Shown: positions 1 through 8,699 of the stretch, in pieces
Numbering within the stretch: the stretch's first letter is position 1
Layout of the letters: each line of letters begins with the position of its first letter
Assembly (NCBI GenBank): GCA_020057015.1
Contig: JAGVGS010000083.1
Location: 1 to 37,742, forward strand
From: Candidatus Omnitrophota bacterium
Lineage (GTDB): Bacteria > Omnitrophota > Gorgyraeia > Aquiviventales > Aquiviventaceae
Direction of reading: 5' to 3'
DNA length: 37,742 bases
Translations under genes and position numbers: made by a program
The notes under the pieces: model-generated
Database searches by the model: none
What the model was told of the DNA's origin: nothing
What the model saw: the letters and a program-made list of their open reading frames with translations, nothing else

Positions 1-1920
1 CACCAGCGCCGTCATCGGCAACACCTGACGCCCCTTCAGCAACAGCTGCACCCGATAGCGGCCGCGCAGCTTGGGAATGCGATGCGGGGCCGGCCCCAGC
101 AATACCAGGCGTTGGCGCTTCCCCTGGCGCTGCAAGGCCTCCTTCAACGCCAAGGCTGCAGCCTCCACGCGCGGGGCCTTGGGGCCCAGCACGGTCAACT
201 CCACCAAGTGCACGAAGGGCGGCAGTTGCACGCGCCGGCGCATAGCGAGCTCCTCGACGTAGAATCGCCCATAGTCATGCGCCTGGGCGGCCTGAATCGC
301 GTAGTGCTCCGGGCAGTACGTCTGCACAATCACGCGCCCGGCTTTTTCCCCGCGCCCCGCGCGGCCGGCCATTTGCGTCAGCAGCGCAAAGGTGCGCTCG
401 CCGGCGCGGAAATCCGGCAGATTGAGCGACGTATCCGCCGAAATGACGCCCACCAGCGTGACGTGCGGAAAATCATGCCCTTTCGCGATCATCTGCGTGC
501 CGACGAGCAGCCCAATTTGGCGCTGGGACATCGCCTCATAGAGCGCTTGGTGCGCGCCCGGGCCGCGCATCGCATCCAGATCCATGCGCGCAATCGCAGC
601 CTGCGGAAAGGAGCGATGCAGCTCGGATTCCACCCGCTCGGTGCCGCTGCCCCGCAGGCGGAAGTACCCTTTCTCGCACGCCGGGCACATCTCCGGCAGC
701 GCCTCGTGATGCCCGCAATGATGGCAGATGAGCTGCGCTTTGGCCGCATGGTAAATCAGCGGCAGGATGCACTGCGGGCAGCGCAGCACGATCCCGCAGA
801 CCGGGCATTGGATCGTGCGCGCAAAACCCCGGCGATTGAGCAGGAGCATCGCCTGCTCGGCGCGCGCAACCGTCTGCTCGAGCGCCCGATGCAGCGGCCG
901 GGAAAAAGGGCCAAAGCGCCGCCGGGTAGACCACTCGTTGCGCAAGTCGACGATCTCGACCTGCGGCAATGCCCAGCCGCCCACGCGCTCAGGCAAGGAG
1001 ATTACATGCTGCGGGCTGCTGTGCGTCGCGGCATAGTACGTTTCAATCGAGGGCGTGGCACTGCCGAGCACCAGCAGGGCTTGGGCTAGGCGTGCGCGCT
1101 CGAAGGCCACTTCGCGCGCATGATAGCGTGGGCTCTCGGCCTGTTTGTACGCCGCATCATGCTCTTCATCCAGAATCACAAGGCCCAGCGCCTGTGCCGG
1201 CGCAAAAATCGCTGAGCGCGGCCCGATGAGCACCCGGGCGTCGGCCTGCAGCAGCCGCTGCCAGGTCTGCGCGCGCTGCCGCGCCGTCAGCCGGCTGTGC
1301 CACACCGCCACGAGGCGGCCAAACCGCGCCTCAAAGCGCTCCAGGGTCTGGGGGGTGAGCGCAATTTCAGGGATCAGGCAGATCGCTGAGCGGCCCTGGG
1401 CCAAGGTCTGCGCGATCAGTTGCAGATACACCTCGGTCTTGCCTGAGGCGGTGACCCCATGCAACAGCGCCCAGTCGAACTGGTGCTGTGCGAGACTGCG
1501 ACCGAGGCGCTCGAGTGCGGCCTCTTGAGCGGTGGTTGGTGCCAGGGGGAGGGTGGGCTCATGGACAGGGGTGTGCGCCTCAAGGGCTGCGGCAGGCTTG
1601 TTCATTGTGAGCCGCAACGCCGAGGGCACCATCGCAAAAAGCGCCTCGCCCAGGCTGCAGCCGTAGTAGGCGGCCAGCCATTGCGCCAATTGCCAGCGCT
1701 GCGCATCAATCAGGGGCATCGGATCAAGGACCCGTCGGATCGCCTTGAGTTGGGCAATGCGGCTTGCCCCCACCAGCCCGGTGACCAACCCCACGCGCTC
1801 CCGCGGGCCAAAGGGCACGAGCACGCGCATGCCCCGCTGCACCGCGTCTGCTTGTGCCGCTGGAATCGTGTAGTGGAAGGAGCGCTCCAGTGCGAGGTTG
1901 AAGATGACCTCGGCGATCAT
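1..1920 (-). CDS. priA: Primosomal protein N' (PriA replication-restart helicase), C-terminus truncated by window edge
   Basis: Manual minus-strand translation from ATG at 1920 is open to the window edge (missing from the ORF track because the stop is outside). Shows helicase motifs (LLHGVTASGKTEVYLQLI, LIGPRSAIFAP, LVILDEEHDAAYKQ, VLGSATPSIET), the PriA zinc region (CPVCGIVLRCPQC...CHHCGHHEALPEMCPAC), GTQMIAKGHDFPHVTLVGVISAD, QMAGRAGRG and C-terminal LLGPAPHRIPKLRGRYRVQLLLKG. Confidence 0.96.
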   Translation of the reverse strand, partial: MIAEVIFNLALERSFHYTIPAAQADAVQRGMRVLVPFGPRERVGLVTGLVGASRIAQLKAIRRVLDPMPLIDAQRWQLAQWLAAYYGCSLGEALFAMVPSALRLTMNKPAAALEAHTPVHEPTLPLAPTTAQEAALERLGRSLAQHQFDWALLHGVTASGKTEVYLQLIAQTLAQGRSAICLIPEIALTPQTLERFEARFGRLVAVWHSRLTARQRAQTWQRLLQADARVLIGPRSAIFAPAQALGLVILDEEHDAAYKQAESPRYHAREVAFERARLAQALLVLGSATPSIETYYAATHSSPQHVISLPERVGGWALPQVEIVDLRNEWSTRRRFGPFSRPLHRALEQTVARAEQAMLLLNRRGFARTIQCPVCGIVLRCPQCILPLIYHAAKAQLICHHCGHHEALPEMCPACEKGYFRLRGSGTERVESELHRSFPQAAIARMDLDAMRGPGAHQALYEAMSQRQIGLLVGTQMIAKGHDFPHVTLVGVISADTSLNLPDFRAGERTFALLTQMAGRAGRGEKAGRVIVQTYCPEHYAIQAAQAHDYGRFYVEELAMRRRVQLPPFVHLVELTVLGPKAPRVEAAALALKEALQRQGKRQRLVLLGPAPHRIPKLRGRYRVQLLLKGRQVLPMTALV

Positions 1921-2561
1921 CTCCCGAGCACTTTCATCACCACCTGCAGGTCAGCCCACGTATCTTTCTTGGCCGGCGGGTTGCGCAAGAGATACGCTGG
2001 ATGAAACGTCGGCACCACCGGGATCCCGCGGTAGTCGCGAATCTGCCCGCGCACTTTCGTGATCGCCGCGTAGGGGCCTAAGAGCGCCTTCGTGGCCACG
2101 GCCCCCAGCGTGCAGATCACCTGTGGTGCCATCAACGAAAGCTGTGCCTCGAGAAACGGCTGGCAAGCCTCCAGTTCCTCGGGCAGCGGCGTGCGGTTGC
2201 CGGGCGGGCGGTGTTTGAGCACGTTGCAGATATACACCTCTTCGCGCTTCAGGCCCATCGCGCCGATCATCTTCGTGAGCAGCTGGCCGGCCGCGCCCAC
2301 GAAGGGCACGCCTTGCAGGTCTTCATCGCGGCCCGGGGCTTCGCCGACAAAGACCAGGCGCGCCTGCGGCGTGCCATCGCTGAACACTGCTTGGGTGGCG
2401 GTTTGATACAGCGGACAGCGCTGGCAGGCCCGCACCTCGGCAGCGAGTGCGGCCAGCTGCGCGCGCTTGGACGGGCGCGGCAGCACCGATACGCCAAAGC
2501 GCGCCAGGCCCTCGGCATGTTGACGAGCCTGCCGTGCCAAGCGCGGCCCTGGGGAGCTCAT
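1917..2561 (-). CDS. Uracil-DNA glycosylase, family 4 (Fe-S type)
   Basis: CQRCPLY near the N-terminus, VFVGEAPGRDEDLQGVPFVGAAGQLLTKM, VYICNVLKHRPPGNRTP, PTFHPAYLLRNP. Start refined to 2561 (MSSPGPRL) because it forms an ATGA overlap with the upstream gene; ORF-track start 2891 lies inside that gene. Confidence 0.93.
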   Translation of the reverse strand: MSSPGPRLARQARQHAEGLARFGVSVLPRPSKRAQLAALAAEVRACQRCPLYQTATQAVFSDGTPQARLVFVGEAPGRDEDLQGVPFVGAAGQLLTKMIGAMGLKREEVYICNVLKHRPPGNRTPLPEELEACQPFLEAQLSLMAPQVICTLGAVATKALLGPYAAITKVRGQIRDYRGIPVVPTFHPAYLLRNPPAKKDTWADLQVVMKVLGR

Positions 2562-3736
2562 CGCGTCTGGGCCGAAGGGAGCTTGGCCAGCAGCGGCAGA
2601 ATCACTTCTCGGGCAATGTCTGCCGCGGCCTGGGGGCGGCCCAGCGCCTTGGCCTGCGCTTGCATGCGATGCAAGCGACTTGGATCGATGAGACAATATT
2701 CCACGGCCTGGGCCACGGCAGCCGGCGTGTGGGCAATGACCCCGGCGCCGTGCGCAGCCACGTACTGGGCATTCATGCGCTCTTGTCCTGGAATGATGTG
2801 ATACAGCACGAGCGGCTTGCTGCAGGCGAGCGCCTCGCTCACAGTGAGGCCCCCAGCCTTGCTCACCACCAAGTCGCTCAAGGCCATGCACTCTGCCATG
2901 GTATCGATAAAGCCAAACACCCGCATCGGCATGGGGCTTTGGAGGGCGCGCTGTTCCAAGCGCCGGCGGATGATTTCATCTTCGCCGCACACCACCAGTA
3001 ATTGCAGCTGGCCGGGCCGAGGGCCTTCGAGAGCCAGCAAGGCCTCGACCACCTGCTCAAACTGCCCCACGGTCGTGCCTCCGCTGGTGACCAGCACCGT
3101 GCGGCGCTGGGCCTCCAGCTTCAGGCGCTGGCGCCAATCCAGCACATCAATTGCCGAGCCAAAGGCCGCAGCCACCGGGATGCCCAGTTGCCGCAGGCGA
3201 TGGTGCGACATGCCGCGCTCACCAGCCACCAGCAGGCTCTGCGGCGTGGCCACGATCATCATCTCACATTCTGGGGTGAGCCAAAAGCGATGCGGATGCA
3301 GGTCCGTCACCACGACCACCAGGGCGGCCTTGAGCCAGCCGGCTCGCTTGGCCGCACCGCACACATCGGCAGGGAGAAAATGAGTGGTGACGATCAGCGC
3401 CGGCGGATGGGCCACGACCCAGGCGCGAAAGCGGCGCGTCATCAAGCAATTCCACGCGCGGCGCAGCGGCTGCAGCCCCCGGTAGAGCGCCTGCCCATCC
3501 ACGGCATGGTAGCTGAATTTCCACACCCAGGACGCGTGGCGCACGAGAAATAGATACGACCAGCCGTAGCCCTGGCGAAACCATCGGGGGGCAAACGTCA
3601 GGAACTCCAGGCACTGAACGTCGGCCTCCGGGGCGGCGGCTGCGATGGCCTGCGCCAGTGCTTCGGCCGCCCGGCGATGCCCGGTCCCGGCCGTCACATA
3701 GGTGACGAGAATGCGGGGCTTAGCCACGAGCGACAC
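2558..3736 (-). CDS. MGDG-synthase-like / GT28 glycosyltransferase
   Basis: N-terminal VTAGTGHRRAAEALAQAI (MGDG synthase-type), VVTDLHPHRFW, TSGGTTVGQFEQVVEALL, SDLVVSKAGGLTVSEALACSKPLVLYHIIPGQERMNA. Confidence 0.88.
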   Translation of the reverse strand: MSLVAKPRILVTYVTAGTGHRRAAEALAQAIAAAAPEADVQCLEFLTFAPRWFRQGYGWSYLFLVRHASWVWKFSYHAVDGQALYRGLQPLRRAWNCLMTRRFRAWVVAHPPALIVTTHFLPADVCGAAKRAGWLKAALVVVVTDLHPHRFWLTPECEMMIVATPQSLLVAGERGMSHHRLRQLGIPVAAAFGSAIDVLDWRQRLKLEAQRRTVLVTSGGTTVGQFEQVVEALLALEGPRPGQLQLLVVCGEDEIIRRRLEQRALQSPMPMRVFGFIDTMAECMALSDLVVSKAGGLTVSEALACSKPLVLYHIIPGQERMNAQYVAAHGAGVIAHTPAAVAQAVEYCLIDPSRLHRMQAQAKALGRPQAAADIAREVILPLLAKLPSAQTR

Positions 3737-3749
3737 GCGCGGTGCGAGC

Positions 3750-4451
3750 CTACGCCGGCGCCGGCAGGTGGCGGAAGTAGTCGTAGAACCCGGAGAGTTT
3801 GGCCCAGAGGATCATCAGGTGCACGTCCTTATCCGTCATTTTGATCCGGCGGATCGCAAACAAATCGAGCCCGTTGCGATGAAACGTGCGGTTCGTCGTA
3901 AAGGCCGCGGCGTAGCCGGCTTCCCGGGCGAGCTGCTGGGCTTCGGTCGTGAAGCCCCCGACCGGATAGCTCAGATACGCGACGGATCGACCAACCGCCT
4001 GCTCGATCTGTTGCTTCGAGGCGCGAAACTCCTCCTGCACCAAGGCCGTTGCCGCCCGCGGCACATACGTATGATGCACCGTGTGGCTGCCAATGGTGAA
4101 CCCATCGGCCGCGATCTCCCGCAGCTGGGCCCATGTGATAAATCCCGGCAGCCCGACTTCGGCGGTGGCCACGAACACGGTCGCCGGAAACCCAAAGCGC
4201 TTCAGCAGCGGCCAAGCCACGGTATAGGTCTCTGCGTAGCCATCATCAAACGTAATCGCCGTCACCCGCGGCGGCAGGCGCTGCCCTGCTGCCAGTGCGC
4301 CCACCAGCCGCTCCACGGGCCAGACCTCGAACCGGTGCTGCTTAAGGAACGCCAAGTGCTGCTCAAACACCTCGGGAATCACCGTGGGCACATGGTCGCC
4401 TTTGTGGGCGCCGATTTTATGGTAGCCGAGAATAGGGATGTAACGCTTCAT
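3750..4451 (-). CDS. Polysaccharide deacetylase (NodB homology)
   Basis: MKRYIPILGYHKIG start, ITFDDGYAETY, IGSHTVHHTY, LSYPVGGF. Start refined to 4451 (ATGA overlap with upstream gene). Confidence 0.92.
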   Translation of the reverse strand: MKRYIPILGYHKIGAHKGDHVPTVIPEVFEQHLAFLKQHRFEVWPVERLVGALAAGQRLPPRVTAITFDDGYAETYTVAWPLLKRFGFPATVFVATAEVGLPGFITWAQLREIAADGFTIGSHTVHHTYVPRAATALVQEEFRASKQQIEQAVGRSVAYLSYPVGGFTTEAQQLAREAGYAAAFTTNRTFHRNGLDLFAIRRIKMTDKDVHLMILWAKLSGFYDYFRHLPAPA

Positions 4452-5251
4452 AGCTTGCGCGCCATCACGAGCGTATAGCGCCCTTGGGTAGCTTCGGCCG
4501 GCGTAGCGGCCTTCAATTCCGCCTCCAACCAAACGTGCCGGGCTGTTTCGTCGAGCTGCGAGGGGCTGAAACCCTGCTGCCACGCCTGGCGGTCAATCGG
4601 CGAAAGCGTCACCTCGGTCAACCCGAGCTCCTGATAGAGGGTCTGCAATTGCTCGGCTGTCTGCCAATTGAAATAGTTGCCGCCCAACAGGGCGCCTTCG
4701 CCCGTGCGCAGCACGCGCGCGACCGCTTCGGTATCCCCTGCCCGCAGCGCTTGCTGCTGGTAATAGAACGGTGAGCGGTGCGAGGCGCACAGCAGGCCGC
4801 CAGAGCGCGTCGCGCGCACGAGGGCCTGCAGGATGGCTCGGAAATTCGGACACAGGTACAAGACTTCCAAACACAGCACGAGGTCAAACTGCCGCTGCGG
4901 CGAGCGCTTCAGCACTGCAACAATGTCCCCCTGGATCAGTTCGGCCTGCAGACCCGCCTGGCGCAGGTGCGCCTTGGCCCGGCGCAGCCCAAAACCGGAC
5001 GCATCCACCCCTGTGACCCGAAACCCCTCCCGCGCCAAGGGGAGCACGAAGCGTCCGGCCTGGCAGCCGGCCTCCAGCACCGTAGCGGGCGGCGCCACGC
5101 CAACGCTGCGCGCGCGCGTCAGGATCTGCGCCAAATACACCCCGGCGAAGCACGCCTCGTTGGCGTCCTTGTGCATATCGTAATAGGTCGGGTCGTAGTC
5201 CGCTACGGATCGCAGGGCCTTGCGGATGAAGCGCGCAATCGGATGCGCCAT
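4448..5251 (-). CDS. Class I SAM-dependent methyltransferase
   Basis: Motif I VLEAGCQAGRFVLPLAREGFRVTGVDASGFGLRRA, motif FDLVLCLEVLYLC. Confidence 0.85.
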   Translation of the reverse strand: MAHPIARFIRKALRSVADYDPTYYDMHKDANEACFAGVYLAQILTRARSVGVAPPATVLEAGCQAGRFVLPLAREGFRVTGVDASGFGLRRAKAHLRQAGLQAELIQGDIVAVLKRSPQRQFDLVLCLEVLYLCPNFRAILQALVRATRSGGLLCASHRSPFYYQQQALRAGDTEAVARVLRTGEGALLGGNYFNWQTAEQLQTLYQELGLTEVTLSPIDRQAWQQGFSPSQLDETARHVWLEAELKAATPAEATQGRYTLVMARKL

Positions 5252-6140
5252 CAGCGCCCCGCCTCTGTTCGACGAAAGAAGAGGTTCGTGTAGCCCCGCC
5301 CGTGCGCGCAGAGCTGCGGCAGCTGAGCAATGGTCGCGGGCACCAAGCGCCCCGAGGGCTCTTCAATGCGATAGACGCCGAATCCCGCCTGGGCGACTTC
5401 ATCCGCCAGTCGCTGGCGCAGCCCCGCCTCAGGCCACGAGCGCTCAGGCCAGATTTCCATCATGATCCAATGCACCCGCCGGACAGCCAGCAACTCGCGC
5501 ATGCCGGCCCAGACCGCGCCCTCGGCCCCCTCGACATCGATCTTCAGCACATCAATGTCCGGCAAGCCGTGCGCCTTCCAAAACGCATCCAACGAGGTCA
5601 CCGCCACCTCAAGATCGTCCGCCCGCTGAGTGGACACGAGTTGATGAGCGCCGCGGTTGGTGGTATCGCACCGTAGCCACGCAGTGCCGGGCTGCGCCCC
5701 CACCGCCTGGCCATGACCGTCGCCTGTGTCAGCGCGTTGTCCCGCACATTGGCCTCCAGGAGCGCCCGATTGCCTGGGTCAGGTTCGAAGGCGATCACGC
5801 GCCCCGAAGGCCCGACGCGCTCGGCGGCCAGCACGGTGTAGAATCCGACATGCGCACCGATATCGACGACGCACTGCCCGGGCCGGAGGGCTTTGAGAAA
5901 AATCGGCACCTCCCACTCTTCATGCTGGCCGGTGAGCAGGAGGCTTTGCGTGAAGTACCGATCGCCCAAGTCCAGATGCCACCAGCGGCCGTGGATACGC
6001 TCGAGGATGGTCCCTTCAGCCGGACACACCCGCCGGTAAAGCCAGCGCGTGGCCTTCCACAGCGGGCGCCAGCGGATGAGCCCTGATTCGCGGAGGACGC
6101 GACAATGCCAGCGTAAGGCGCGAAACGCCCAGCGTTGCAT
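5251..6140 (-). pseudogene. FkbM-family methyltransferase split by an apparent 1-nt frameshift near 5711
   Basis: ORF 5598-6140 gives VVDIGAHVGFYTVLAAERVGPSGRVIAFEPDPGNRALLEANV...; ORF 5251-5703 gives the continuation GAQPGTAWLRCDT...SLDAFWKAHGLPDIDVLKIDVEGAEGAVWAGM. Adding one base after codon GCC (5709-5711) would read ...ATVMAQAVGAQPGTAWL... in one frame. Confidence 0.85.
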
Positions 6141-6155
6141 CTCAAGCAGCCAAGA

Positions 6156-7160
6156 CTAGCGCTTGCCACCCGCCCCAGAAACCATCGTCGCTTGCTGCCG
6201 CGACAGCTGCACTTGCTGGCGCCAATACTCCAAGAGATCCGCGAGAGTCTGCTGCAGAGGGATCGTCGGCTGCCATCCTGTCTGCTGGGCAAAACGGGAC
6301 GCATCGCCTCGAAGCACCAGCACGTCGCTGGGACGCAGCCGTTGCGGATCCACCCGAATCTCCGTGTCCGCGGGCGATAAGGCCCGTAGCATGTCGAGCA
6401 CTTCTCCAATACCCCAATCATGCCCGGAGCAGAGATTGTACACCTCGCCAGACTCCCCGCGCTCCAATGCCAGCCAATAGCCGCTGACAATGTCCCGCAC
6501 ATCGGTGAAATCCCTGCGGGCGTCCAAGTTGCCGACTGCGATCACGGGGGGCTGCAATCCCGCTTCAATGAGGGCGATTTGCTTCGCAAAGTTCGAGGTC
6601 GCGAACACTTCCCCACGCCGCGGGCCCGTATGATTGAACGCTCGCGTCCGCACGATGTGAAGCCCATAGCTCTTCGCGTACTGGTAGCCCATGAGATCCT
6701 GCGCCACCTTCGAGACGCCATAGGGACTTAAGGGGCGCAAGGCTTGACCTTCGCGGATCGGCAGCTCCTGAGGATGCACCAACCCATACTCCTCTGAGCT
6801 GCCCGCGATGTGCACCCGGGCTCTAGGCGCCACCTGTCGGATGGCTTCAAGCAAATTGAGTTGCCCGATGATATTGGTCGTGAGCGTTTCCGAGGGGGCG
6901 GTCCACGACACACCCACGAAGGACTGGGCCGCCAAGTGAAACACCCAATCGGGCTGCACCTCGCCAATGACCCGCCTGATGGACGTCGCATCCCGAATAT
7001 CGCAATCGTACAGCATCACACGCGGCTTCAGATGCTCAATATAATCGGTCTTGCTGCGCCAGCGCTCGATGCCAAAGAGCTCCACGTCAGGTTGCTGCAA
7101 CACAAACTCCGCCAAGTGGCTGCCGACAAAACCCGTAATGCCTGTAATCAAGACGCGCAT
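6156..7160 (-). CDS. NAD(P)-dependent NDP-sugar epimerase/dehydratase, GMD/RMD-like extended SDR
   Basis: MRVLITGITGFVGSHLAEFVL, VFHLAAQSFVG, SSEEYG, SPYGVSKVAQDLMGYQY, RAFNHTGPRR, RRDFTDVRDIV. Start refined to 7160. Confidence 0.9.
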   Translation of the reverse strand: MRVLITGITGFVGSHLAEFVLQQPDVELFGIERWRSKTDYIEHLKPRVMLYDCDIRDATSIRRVIGEVQPDWVFHLAAQSFVGVSWTAPSETLTTNIIGQLNLLEAIRQVAPRARVHIAGSSEEYGLVHPQELPIREGQALRPLSPYGVSKVAQDLMGYQYAKSYGLHIVRTRAFNHTGPRRGEVFATSNFAKQIALIEAGLQPPVIAVGNLDARRDFTDVRDIVSGYWLALERGESGEVYNLCSGHDWGIGEVLDMLRALSPADTEIRVDPQRLRPSDVLVLRGDASRFAQQTGWQPTIPLQQTLADLLEYWRQQVQLSRQQATMVSGAGGKR

Positions 7161-7954
7161 GACTCGCTCCCCTTTGCTGGGCACGGCTCCAGGCGGTCGC
7201 GCACAAGCTCCCAATACTTGGCCCACTTGAGAAAATTGACCCACGTGTAGAGCATCGCGAAGATGAGGCCATGCCATCCCTCGCGATAGCCCTGTTTCTT
7301 CACATAGCTCTTCCAGAAGAGCTTAAGCGGGCGGATCGCCATTTGATACCGCACCTCGCGAGCCGGCAGCACGCCGCGCGTCTCGAGCAACTCCTGGGCC
7401 TCCAGGCTCGTGTACCGGTTGTGGCGGGTGACAAACTGCTCCAGGCTGCTGAAGGGAAAATGGAGCACCGCGGCGTCCAGCACCCCAGCGCTGCCCTGGA
7501 TCTGGAGCACATGGTGCACCCGTCCCTGGAAATGGCAGCGCGAACGCCGATAGAGCGTGTAGTAATGATACTCCCAGCCGCCGCGGGTCATCCAATGCCC
7601 TAGAAAATTGCTCTTGCGGCGCAGCTGAAACGCCACGTGCGGGGTGCCCGTGGTCAAGAGCGCCTCGAGCGCTTGCCGCAGCTCCTCGCTCACCACGTCA
7701 TCGGCATCGAGTGCGAGCACCCAATCATGGCTTGCCGCCTCAGCACCTAAATTACGCTCATCCCCGAAGTTGCCGGCAAACGCATGCGGCACGACGTGGG
7801 CCCCGTACTCCGCGCAAATTGCCACGGTGCGGTCCGTGCTCAGGCCATCCACCACGACAATTTCATCCACCCACCGGATGCTCTCCAGGCACCGGGCCAC
7901 CCGCACCTCCTCGTTCTTGGTGAGTAGCACGGCAGTAATGGCCTCACGCGGCAT
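7148..7954 (-). CDS. GT2 glycosyltransferase (LPS core-type, KdtX/WaaE-like)
   Basis: ITAVLLTKNEEVRVARCLESIRWVDEIVVVDGLSTDRTVAIC, NFGDERNLGAEAASHDWVLALDADDVV. Start refined to MPREAIT at 7954. Confidence 0.88.
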   Translation of the reverse strand: MPREAITAVLLTKNEEVRVARCLESIRWVDEIVVVDGLSTDRTVAICAEYGAHVVPHAFAGNFGDERNLGAEAASHDWVLALDADDVVSEELRQALEALLTTGTPHVAFQLRRKSNFLGHWMTRGGWEYHYYTLYRRSRCHFQGRVHHVLQIQGSAGVLDAAVLHFPFSSLEQFVTRHNRYTSLEAQELLETRGVLPAREVRYQMAIRPLKLFWKSYVKKQGYREGWHGLIFAMLYTWVNFLKWAKYWELVRDRLEPCPAKGSESCAS

Positions 7955-8699
7955 GGCGCAGGGCCCGATACTTCTGGTAGCTTTTCCATTGATAGGCCCC
8001 ACCCATCCAGGCGGCAAACCACCCCAGGCGCCCATCGCGAAACCCCTGCTTGAGCACCAGCGTGCGGAAGAACCGATCGATGGTCCGCCACAGCGCCTTG
8101 CCAACACTCATGCGTCGCTGATCAGCAACCCACTTTTGGGCCTCCAAGGCGGTCTGGCGTTCGAGCTTGCGACGGTAATCCGCCGTGTCCCGGTAGGAAT
8201 AATGGAGCAGATCAGCCTTCAATGTGCCGGCCGGGGGGCCGAAGGCGCGGGGATGGACAGAGACTTCTTCCCACCGAAACACCGAGCGCTTGAAGAGCTT
8301 GAGTTGCGCGCTCGGGTACCAGCCGCCATAACGCAGCCAGCGCTCGCCGATGTAGTTGCGCCGCGGAATCGCGTAGGTCTCGTGGGATCCGGAGGCCAGG
8401 GCCTGGGTGATCTCTTCGGCCAACGCGGGGGTGACGCGCTCATCCGCATCGAGGCTGAGGATCCACTCATGTTGGGCCTGGCTGTGCGCCCAATTGCGAT
8501 GGCGCCCTTCGATCTCCATGCGGCGCCGGATCACCCGGGCGCCCAAGCGCTCAGCGAGTGCTGCGGTGTCATCCGCGCTCTCGTCATCGACCACCAGCAC
8601 CTCCGCGGCCCAGCCCTGCACGCTGCGGATGCACGCCTCAATGCGCGAGGCCTCGTTCTTGGCGAGGATTACGACTGTGAGCGGGAACGTTGCTGGCAT
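7944..8699 (-). CDS. GT2 glycosyltransferase (LPS core-type, KdtX/WaaE-like)
   Basis: PLTVVILAKNEASRIEACIRSVQGWAAEVLVVDDESADDTAALAERLGARV, RNWAHSQAQHEWILSLDADERV, YGGWYPSAQLKLFKR. Confidence 0.88.
   Translation of the reverse strand: MPATFPLTVVILAKNEASRIEACIRSVQGWAAEVLVVDDESADDTAALAERLGARVIRRRMEIEGRHRNWAHSQAQHEWILSLDADERVTPALAEEITQALASGSHETYAIPRRNYIGERWLRYGGWYPSAQLKLFKRSVFRWEEVSVHPRAFGPPAGTLKADLLHYSYRDTADYRRKLERQTALEAQKWVADQRRMSVGKALWRTIDRFFRTLVLKQGFRDGRLGWFAAWMGGAYQWKSYQKYRALRHAA

Noticed and set aside
82-1089. 335-aa plus-strand ORF
   Set aside because: Antisense to priA, which has clear helicase motifs on the minus strand; low-complexity, Arg/Ala-rich shadow ORF typical of GC-rich DNA.
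1917-2891. Longer UDG start (324 aa) proposed by the ORF track
   Set aside because: The first about 110 residues overlap the GT28 gene and do not resemble UDG; ATG at 2561 gives an ATGA junction and a normal N-terminus.
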